The translations under genes were made by a program, and so were the position numbers. This document shows positions 56,123 through 64,000 of a stretch of 64,000 bases of DNA, one piece after another. The notes beneath the pieces were generated by a model. It was not told where the DNA came from and did not search any database. It saw nothing but the letters and a program-made list of their open reading frames with translations. The stretch covers positions 1-64,000 of the forward strand of contig JACVRA010000090.1 in NCBI GenBank assembly GCA_019828545.1, in the 5' to 3' direction. The DNA comes from Paracamarosporium sp. OC-R06-R3 (taxonomy: Eukaryota > Ascomycota > Dothideomycetes > Pleosporales > Didymosphaeriaceae). Position 1 is the stretch's first letter. Each line of letters begins with the position of its first letter.

Positions 56123-56799
56123 AATGAGGTGACTGGATGATATCAGAAGATACGAGATGTTGATGAATGCTCTTGGTATCGTAAGTATTAGTGGTTCTGT
56201 AAAATGCTCGAAGGCCCATAATCACGTTCATCGCAACCTGGAGAAATGACTATCAACACATTATTACAACCAACTCAGAGGCACGTGAAGGACATTAGAC
56301 AGTAGTCCATACTCGTGAGATTTGCTCCCCTAAGCCACCGAAAAGCGGAAGATGACATACTGTGTGTAAACCGTGATTGAGGCTTACACAATATGCACAT
56401 ATGGTCGATATTTACTCTCTTACCCCATTTGAAATGTTACTGTACAGCCACCCAGCGCAACTTTTCCTACCATTTGAGGACATGCGCTAACCGTAAGCGG
56501 ATAAAACTGTGCAGGTAGCCGGGCTGAGTTCAAGATGTCATTGTAGGCGCAATCTTATTGGACGATAAGTCCCGACTAGGAACGGACCACGAAAGCACTG
56601 CTCCACTGCTGGAGGGTAATCCTTAGCTACCGTGCGCTTGGCATAGCTGAAAGCGAGGCAATGCAACAATATGTTTAATATATAACATTCAGCACTCCCA
56701 AGTTGTGCTCACAGTACATCAGTTCTTGTGCTGTTTTGAAAGACTAATTCCAAACATATCTTCACCCGATCCCCATCATTGGTCTGCATCTACCTCAAC
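56123..56799. other. Intergenic region
   Basis: About 680 bp without a supported gene. It holds the 3' flank of the transporter and the promoter of the next gene. Confidence 0.5.
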
Positions 56800-57378
56800 A
56801 TGTCATGCTTCAGCACCCGACCCCAAGCCGCCTCTATACCGCATCTCACATTCATCGGTCCGGATGCACGTAACACAATATGCATCGAGAATGCCCAAGG
56901 CATGCGCACGCCCATCTTCGCTCTTAACATCGCAAAACACTCCAAGCCAAGTCTCTCCGTCTACCGCATCACTCCCACGGGCTACCAACAACCCTTCTTC
57001 ACCTCTTCTACATCCTCCATGTCCGGAACCTCAACCATCAATTTACATAACCAAGAAATGAAGATGAAACTCAGCTATGAGGGGATGCAGCTACGAAGAG
57101 AGTTCCAGGGGCCGATGGGGAAACTGAGCTGGTTTCCTGCGGGCATGGGTAACGACCACAAGCTGAAAGATAAGAATGGGGTGGTATTGGCGAGCTTCAA
57201 GACGAAGATTGATAGTGGGTCTGGAGAAGAGCCGCGCTTGATGATTTTGGTACCGTGTGATGATTATCTCGTGGATTTGATCGTGGCGACAGGGTTAACG
57301 GTGTATAAAGATACGGTGAATGAAGTCGAGCAGTTCACGAAGGCGAGTAAGATCCTTGGGCATGTGCTTGGGGCGTGA
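56800..57378 (+). CDS. LURP-one/tubby-like hypothetical protein
   Basis: Single-exon frame of 192 aa from the ATG at 56800 (the frame is open further upstream but without ATG). Predicted strands alternate with turns: IPHLTFIGPD, TICIENAQGM, PIFALNIAKHSKPSLSVYRI, KLSWFPAGMGNDHKLKD, GVVLASFKTKI and LMILVPCDDYLVDLIVATG. This suits the beta-barrel of LURP-one-related/tubby-like proteins, ending in the helix that threads the barrel. The protein at 1760-2530 may share the fold. In plants LURP-one genes respond to pathogens, but the role in fungi is unknown. The call is by pattern only. Confidence 0.65.
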   Translation: MSCFSTRPQAASIPHLTFIGPDARNTICIENAQGMRTPIFALNIAKHSKPSLSVYRITPTGYQQPFFTSSTSSMSGTSTINLHNQEMKMKLSYEGMQLRREFQGPMGKLSWFPAGMGNDHKLKDKNGVVLASFKTKIDSGSGEEPRLMILVPCDDYLVDLIVATGLTVYKDTVNEVEQFTKASKILGHVLGA

Positions 57379-57513
57379 GATGTTCAATGCTAGTGGAAGA
57401 TGTCAGCAGTTGGGGTTGATCATTATATTCATAACTACATACTTATTCCACGAGCCCTTTTGATGGTGCTGAACATCGCGGGGTGAGACTGAATCAAAAA
57501 ACAATTACATTAA

Positions 57514-58699
57514 CTATACATGTTTAACGGATGCAGTCGGCTTTCTTTCCTCTACATAAGTTCCTGCTAGAGTTTCTTCGTTCGGATTTTCCGGTTCGGG
57601 CTGCATACCCTTCTTCGCTGCATTGTGCATCAAGATTGACATGTCCTCATCCTGATCTGTTGTGATTCTAAACACTTTGTAAAGATAGGATTGCAGCTTG
57701 TTCGGGGCCGTGTTGGATCCAACCAAAGTTGAGCGATATACTGTTAGCGATCCCATGATAATTGCGATACAAGCCTCGACTTGGCACCAATATGACTGCC
57801 ATCTGCAATCGACGATTCCCTGGTAGTATACACCAGCGGCGCGGACGATGGAGCAGGCGAGCATAAAGACGGAGAGCATAAGGAAAATGCCGACACCGAG
57901 CTTGACAGTCCCATGTATCGCGGATTTGCGGAGGATAAAGATGGGTATGATGACAATGGTTAGGTTGGTGAGGCCATCGAGGGTAGCAGTAACGGCGAGG
58001 AGGGTGAGCATGCCCTGGCGGCTGTTCTTGAAGTAACATCGCACTGGTCACAGTTAAAGAGGATCCCCTTTGGGGCATGCTTTATCTTACCTGCTGCAGT
58101 TCCAAGTTCTTTACAAAGAATGAAATTAGAACCAAAAGCCAGCACGAACCAAGAGACGGTTGTGAGGGCCACTGCGGCCCAGTAGAACCATATCACTCGT
58201 TTAGACATGACGCTCATCATCGGATAAAAGAGCGCGAAGTAACTCCCTTTTACACCGAACACAGCTGACCATGAAAGGATAATATTTGCGAATGACCAGT
58301 TATAATGCTGCGTGAGCTTCTTCAACTGTCCTGAAGCAATTATCGTGGCAGCCGGGTCACCTCGGATCAGTGCCTGTACAAGGTAGTACTTGGGCGCTAT
58401 CTTGAACACTATCGCGGTACTGAAGGCAAGGCAAACAAGCGCGAAGATGAGAAGCGCATCGTCAAGTAGGAGCCGTCCGCGCGTCGAGAGACGAATGATC
58501 ACGCGGCCAATGCACGTCAAGACCGCAAAACCAAATAAGATACCAATAGAGAGCTAGAAAGTTGTTAGCATTGCAGCCAATGTGCAAGGCCTTTCGTGAC
58601 ACTCACCTCCAAAGATAGCATGGGTATTCTGCCAGCATTTCTGAACCTCTGCTCGGCTTCCGCCACCTGTTCAGGCGTGAGCGCGCCTATGGCAGGCAT
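57514..58699 (-). CDS. PTH11-like rhodopsin-domain membrane protein
   Basis: Predicted exons 58699-58607, 58553-58091 and 58043-57514 give 361 aa. Introns of 53 and 47 nt restore the frame at LSLELSIGIL and TAAVRCYFKN. Hydrophobic helices follow in order: SIGILFGFAVLTCIGRVI, LLLDDALLIFALVCLAF, WSFANIILSWSAVFGV, IWFYWAAVALTTVSWF, LTIVIIPIFILRK, GVGIFLMLSVFMLACSIV and VEACIAIIMGSL. That is about seven spans, with the acidic LDDALL typical of the fungal rhodopsin-domain family. The cytosolic tail is Glu-rich. Such proteins include the PTH11 receptor of plant pathogens. No CFEM domain is present. Confidence 0.8.
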
Positions 58700-60350
58700 G
58701 GCTGCCCTGAATGTCGAATCTGAATGCCGGTTTCAAAGACGAGTAGTGAACGGCAGGGAAAAACTTCACATATATGTCGCGGACATTCAGAGTTTCAATC
58801 ACCTGTTCAAAGAAGAGTAGGGCCGTGAAGACCGCCGTCACCTTCCTTCTTGTTCTTTGGCGCTCGAGGTGAGCCTCGCAACAGTCTAAGCCCGGTGCAT
58901 CTGAAACAGCAAAGCCCATGTGCCGGCTATTTCATCTTGTTGCAGAACATGCTGTCAGTTAAGGGGCGTGTTGTTGAACTGTGCTTACGCGCGAGAGTTG
59001 ATTGTGGTATGCGCACCGCCCCGATCCTGGCCGTTTCCCGCATCCCGGACATTGCGCCACCCGGTAAGATCCGCTGGAGAACTGCAGCCAAACGATCGTT
59101 TTGGACGACTGCCAGAAACTGGAGCTGGGCCAGGAAATTCCGGTTATTATAAGGGCGAGCATTCGACATCTAGATCTGTCTTCGGGCAAACACAAGGCTT
59201 ACTCTGTGAGGTCGATTTCCGCCGCCGCCACGTGAAGTCCATGCGACCACGGCCCCCCTAAAGAAGACCTAGTGCATAGTATCTATTTGATACATGCCGC
59301 CTCTCGCGATGTAGTGTCATCGCCATTTGCACATCGTACGCTTCTGCGGCTACTTTACCTTCCGGTCTCTAAAGGAATGAGCATGAAATCGTCAAAAGTT
59401 GTCGCATTTTCAAGAATTTGAAAGGCCTGATTAAACAGCTTTCAAGGTGATGCAAAGGAGGCGAAGTATCGTGAGTGATGAAAACGGGCCAGAAGGATGT
59501 TGGTTGAATGGATGGATCGACTGTTAGCTTCGGGTCTACCCGGATCTGGCGGGCCTCCGGCGACCTTGTCAGCACTGCTTCCTGCGAGATCTCCGCTGAC
59601 AAACTGGCGTAAATGTAAGTGTAAGAGACGAGGAATATATGCTCTGACTATTACGTTGAATCATCTCTAATTCTTAGATCAAGATTGGGTTTCTCTATAC
59701 ACCTTTTTGTGCTACAACTTTGCCCGTCGTGACTGAGGACGAGTCTCTGATTGACTTTCCTTGTAATGCGCGTCTTCAGTAAGCCAGCTCTCACAATCTC
59801 TCTTGTTACACGTTGCTGGATGTGATCCCGAATGCAAGGCGTTACAACAGGATCAATATACCACCACATAGTCGCACGGTACACGAAGAACGTCTGTTTC
59901 ATGTTTATGCGTGTAAGCTTGCATCACCATGTGTCGAGCCCGACGCATGACCAACATCCAGACTGTAGAGCGGGCTTTCTTCGCAGGTGGGGTTATGAGT
60001 CCAGATAAACAACTAGCTAGCGAAGATTCCTAGAGAAATGAAGACCTTTAGGTTACTCTGCAACAGGTGGATTCGTTAGAGATGGCTTTGTACACCGCCC
60101 CCACACCTCTCGTACCTGGTTGTACAGCCCCATCATCCCGTAGTCCAATCGCACGAGTGTTCAATCGAGGAACCAATCAATCTAGAACACCTTTATATAG
60201 GTTTATGTCGGTAACACCCAATCAAAATTGAATGAACGCAAAGAACACAACAGCACAGCCTGGCACCTCTCAGTCTCTGAAAAGAGGTTCGTGCCCACAT
60301 GCACTATGCGACCTTCGAGATCATCCCTCGCGTAGGACCATCAGCAAACT
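58700..60350. other. Long intergenic region
   Basis: About 1.65 kb. Frames on either strand have no recognised domain. A TATA-like element at 60192 belongs to the next gene. Confidence 0.45.
60192..60199 (+). promoter_or_regulatory. TATA-like element of the gene at 60351
   Basis: TTTATATA lies about 155 nt before the ATG, a usual distance for a fungal promoter. Confidence 0.4.
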
Positions 60351-61399
60351 ATGACGAGCAGTGTTCGTATTGCCTTGCTGTTGCTATACACATTGCAAAG
60401 GGCAACTGCACTCCCGGAACCCCAAGTTACTGCTCGCGCTCTGCTTCCTCGTGCCGTTTCTACATGGGGCTGGTATTCCGTAGGTTCGGATTCGCGAGGC
60501 ACTAAATGTATGTTCGTAACGAATGTTTGGACAAATTCAGGCCTTAGAGACTGTATTGATTATAATCTCGACACACAGGGAGCCCCATAACACAGGACCC
60601 CGATAATCCTACACTCTCCTCAACCTCCGGCTACTGGATTGATGCGTGTGGGAACGGTTGGTGTCCGTACTGGACCTCGTGCTCAGGATCATCAGTGTAC
60701 GGCCCTAGCACCGCCAAAAGTTGGTGAGTGCATGCCCGAACATTGCTTGTCAAGAAAGAGAGAGAATGGCTCATGCATGGAATTAGTGCACCCAATGCCT
60801 GCGGAACAGAGTTCCAGTACCCTACTTATGGCGCGCAAGAAGCACTCTTGAGTAAAGTGTACTGTCAGGAAGGTTGGGTAGCTCGGACGTATTACAAAGA
60901 GTCTCCGCCAGCGTTTGTTGGTACGTTCCTCTTTTTTCGACCCCTTGGCCGTCACTGATCTCTATTAGAATCGACTACGTCTTCCACAGAATCCACACAG
61001 TCAACGAGTACGCTTTCAAGCTCTTCAGCATCGCCACCTACGTCGACGCCGCCTTCGCCGACATCCTCTACTCCGATCCCGACACCTTCGTCCAGCTTCC
61101 CAGTCACGGCACCCGGAAGCAATGATAACACTCGCACTGGCATCATAGCTGGAAGTGTAGTGGGAGGAGTCGTCGCACTTGGTATCATCGGGCTGCTAGC
61201 ATTTATTGTACACAGGCGTACGAAGAACAAACCAGAAGTCTATCAAGATAGAGATATGATGCAGAAGCCATACCATGATGTATATCAATCTGTGGTTCAG
61301 GATGCGGTTCCAGGGCAGAAAGGGCACAACAGTGGTTACGAGGACATGCCCGAATTAGCAGACGGGCGTGTACATGAATTGCCTGGGCAGGGAAAGTAG
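60351..61399 (+). CDS. Single-pass cell-surface protein, Cys-rich ectodomain
   Basis: Predicted exons 60351-60507, 60579-60723, 60787-60920 and 60969-61399 give 288 aa. The four-exon model removes stops in each gap. Residues 1-20 (MTSSVRIALLLLYTLQRATA) form a signal peptide. The ectodomain has DACGNGWCPYWTSC, APNACGTEFQYP and KVYCQEGW, so at least six Cys. A Ser/Thr/Pro stalk (about 145-205) is likely O-glycosylated. The membrane helix is GIIAGSVVGGVVALGIIGLL, then the basic stop-transfer HRRTKNK. The short tail has Tyr and Glu residues. The architecture resembles Mid2/WSC-like wall sensors but I do not see a WSC domain. Function is inferred by layout only. Confidence 0.72.
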
Positions 61400-61718
61400 C
61401 TGCTTTGAGCGTTAAGCTAGGATAGCGTGCTTAGGCATTTTAGTTTGCAATCGCATTAATGGACTGGTCACAAGGTGTGCAGTCACCTGTCGGAAACTTG
61501 GACGCACATATTGTACTTCAATGTGGGCCTTAAAGCTATAGATCGCATCACTGCTAGCTTCTAAAAGAATCCCATAGGGAAAACGGTAACTTGTAACATG
61601 GTCGAACAGGACCAAAAGCAGCTTCTGCGTCATACCTCGTACGAAAAAGAACCATTGCCTGGCACATAAAACCTTACTCCCAACACCAAAACGCCGTGTG
61701 CGCTTGAACCATGGCCAG
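61400..61718. other. Intergenic region between convergent genes
   Basis: 319 bp that hold the 3' ends of the surface-protein gene and the Ku70 gene. No gene is seen. Confidence 0.5.
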
Positions 61719-63749
61719 TTACAAACCCTTGTCCTCTAGATACTCTTGTACCCGATCCACTAGATCTGCTTTCTTTCCGCTGATCGCCTGTCCCCTGGCA
61801 GCTAAGTACTCTTTAAGCACAGCAACAGTCTGCTTAGTGATTTGACCCTTGTCGTTGATATCAGCCATCTGTTGGTCCGTCAGTCCTTCACCTCCGTCCT
61901 CATTCTTGACTTTAGGCTCCTTTTTAACACGCTTCTTCGGTTTCGGTTCATCATCGTCGTCATCTTGCGCTGCAGCTGCAGGACGCTTCTTCGCTGCAGG
62001 CTTCGGACGGGAGGATAATGCGGAGCGACCCACGGTAGTAAAAACGCGGTCAAACTCCTCGCCATACGCTTGTATGTATTCTCCCGCGCGTTTATTGATC
62101 TGCTTGTATTTGGGTAGTGTCTTGTCATCTGGTTTAGTGGGAACCTCTTCTTCGAGGGCCATAGCCTGCAAGATGCGATAAAACCACTGCAGATCCGGAT
62201 TCGGGTATTTGCTCGGGTCGTACACACCCTTCGGTAGTTGTAGCTGCTCGACGATGATACGCATCTTGTCCGTAAGCTCATCCGTTGTCCGTGGTTCCGC
62301 GGGCTGTTCGGGGCATTGGCGAAGGTCGTCTGCATATGGGAGCTGGATAAGCCACAATCCGGGCGGCATTGTTTGCTCGCCATTCTCATCGTAACGTTCT
62401 TCGCCCGGAATTATCGCTGCCATTACGGGCGCTGCGTTTTTGCGTGCTACAAACCATGCCAGAGCCATTTTCTTGGACTTGATTAACTTTTGCTGGAGAG
62501 CGGAGAAGACGCGTGTTGAACCGATGAAGTCGGCTTCGGAGGGATACATAAAAGTCGCCTTGCCTATATTTGCCCAGAGGGGAAGGAAGGAAAGCGGCTT
62601 GAAGCCGACAATGCGGATGATGGGCTCACCGAAGCACTGCCGGATTTGAACGAACTCTTCTGGGGTAAAAGTTATGGTGTCGCCTCCAAACTTATACGCT
62701 TTGCGTATTTCAGTCTTTTCCACTACACGGGCTGTGTCGTCAGCCATATGTGAGGTGGAGCTCTGCACAATTTGCGGCTTCTCGCCGCCAACCCAAACGT
62801 AGCATGACTTGACGTGCTCTTGGCGCTTGATGAGGATAAAGCCCTTGACCCCTATTTGCAGACCAGGTCCGATCTCAAAGGGGAGGCTAAACAATGCTCT
62901 TCGCGGTGCAGCTTTTGAGTTTATGGAAGAAAGGAGTTGTTTGAGAAGGGTGAGACCATCTCCGCTTTTTGCGACTTTGGTAGTAGATGGGATAGCCACA
63001 GGTGCGTCCGGGTCCGATGGAGACGTGGGATATACCAAGTCGTCATAGAACCTCGTCCGATCAAAACTGTGGTCTGGTTTGGAAATAGGAAACAGGTCAA
63101 TTGTGCATCCTAAGTCATATAAATCACGGGCTCGTGTTATCGCCGTGTCCTTGTCCTGCTTGACTGCGGCCGGACTATCGTTGTCCGTGACTAAGAAAAG
63201 TCGTCGTGAGGAAAAATTGGGAGCCTTTGTCGTAAAGATTTGGTTTGCGCAGAATAGCACCGTCGCAATGCTAGCTGGACCTTTCGCAGGTTTGAGGATC
63301 TCTTGGGCCTCATCCTCGTTTTCCAATAGGTCTCGCAGCTGCTTCACATCCCCTGCAGACGGTATATCCAGATCTGATAGCAGATAACAATGCTGAAACG
63401 TGTTGTCCCCGTCTTTCAAGTCCGTCTTTTCGGTACCAAACAAGAGGATGCCCATCATATCTTTTGGGTTCGAGATAATGCGCTGCTGCATAAGATGGTA
63501 AGCGCATTTGAGGGCAGCGGATGCTGGGGAATCGCGTTCGGCTTTCTTGTCGTCTGAGAGCGGGGGGCGTTCCAGCATGGATGCGCTGATATCGATCGCG
63601 AAGAGGACGGCATCTTTAATGGTTTTGTAGCTCTATTGTGCGTCAACATACGGTTCCCACTGAAGGCGTAGGAATGCCCATACGGTATCATCAATCTCCT
63701 CCTCTTCGTCTTCCTCCTCACCGGGTCGGTGATCTTGAGTGTCAGCCAT
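61719..63749 (-). CDS. KU70: Ku70 DNA end-binding protein
   Basis: Predicted exons 63749-63684 and 63632-61719 give 659 aa. The 51-nt intron (GTATGG, TTGAC, AATAG) joins the acidic EEEEIDDT to SYKTIKDAVLFAIDISASML, the start of the von Willebrand-like domain with its DISAS metal-site-like motif. The core beta-barrel follows (LKQLLSSINSKAAPRRALFS and FTPEEFVQIRQCFGEPIIRI). A linker DDDDDEPKPKKRVKKEPKVK is nuclear-signal-like. The C-terminal SAP domain is TVAVLKEYLAARGQAISGKK through LVDRVQEYLEDKG. Ku70 pairs with Ku80 on DNA ends for non-homologous end joining and telomere care. The full domain order makes the call firm. Confidence 0.92.
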
Positions 63750-64000
63750 GCTTGGGTGTGCGATACGCTGGCTGCTGCCGGAATACGGAGTGGGGTGACC
63801 GTAGACACTGCAATTGAGCGCGTACTATAATCCAGCACAGAGCTCCTGTGGAGTTGAGGTTGAGAAAGCAACAATGCAGCGCATCGTAAGTCTGTGTTTG
63901 CGGCGCGGTGGCTCCTTCTCAGGCAGCAGCGCGCTCCTGCCTAGCTTCCAGCGCGTGATCACATGACGTCGCCCCTCTGAGGACAGCCACGATCCACACC

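Noticed and set aside
59651..59902. Minus-strand frame of 83 codons
   Set aside because: No recognisable motif or neighbouring exon; too short to support.
1..64000. CRISPR arrays, insertion sequences, intact transposons or telomere repeats
   Set aside because: I saw no spaced direct repeats of CRISPR type, no transposase, reverse transcriptase or integrase frame, and no telomere motif.

Overview
The window is nuclear DNA of a filamentous ascomycete (Pezizomycotina; a Dothideomycete is my best guess, but nothing here proves the class). Protein genes carry short GT-AG introns, mostly 44-90 nt, with CTAAC/CTGAC-type branch sites. The gene set includes BUD4/anillin, PTH11-type receptor, Zn2Cys6 regulators, polyamine-type and sugar MFS carriers, SET9, HAT1 and Ku70. 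I support 31 protein-coding genes and one tRNA gene. Exon structures below are my own reading of frames, splice signals and family ends; none is backed by transcripts.

Layout. 0-10 kb is gene-poor: an NTF2/SnoaL-like gene whose start codon is split by an intron, a tRNA-Val(CAC) gene, a tubby/LURP-like gene, two related RING genes on opposite strands, and a small mitochondrial membrane protein with an internal repeat. A degenerate 54-bp tandem repeat lies at 10.0-10.3 kb. 10.8-29.6 kb is mostly housekeeping, often in head-to-head pairs: MRH4 helicase and BUD4; PIN1 isomerase and RPB9; mitochondrial uL14 and SET9. Between them are two lineage-type genes of unknown function. 31-43 kb holds a Zn2Cys6 factor, a kinase-like protein without a DFG motif, a nitronate monooxygenase, an MFS carrier, a cytochrome b5 reductase, a second Zn2Cys6 factor, an Ap4A phosphorylase-type gene and the mitochondrial phosphate carrier. 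44.6-49.2 kb carries a ZIP metal transporter head-to-head with HAT1, then ADE8-type GAR transformylase. 50-61.4 kb is accessory: a small secreted cysteine-rich protein, a third Zn2Cys6 factor, a sugar transporter, a LURP-like protein, a PTH11-like membrane protein and a stalked cell-surface protein. Ku70 closes the window.

The most unusual object is the tRNA-Val gene at 1424-1547. It becomes a perfect 72-nt cloverleaf only if 52 nt are removed from its D-loop. Those 52 nt look exactly like an mRNA intron (GTAAGT donor, ACTAAT branch site, CCCCAG acceptor) and do not sit at the usual 37/38 tRNA intron position. A Pol III transcript that needs the spliceosome would be very unusual. Other points worth a second look are the split initiation codon at 467/515, an isomerase gene whose first coding exon is only the ATG, an RPB9 intron that holds a zinc-ribbon-like copy of the next exon, the DFG-less kinase homologue, and the two-copy 26-residue repeat in the small mitochondrial protein.
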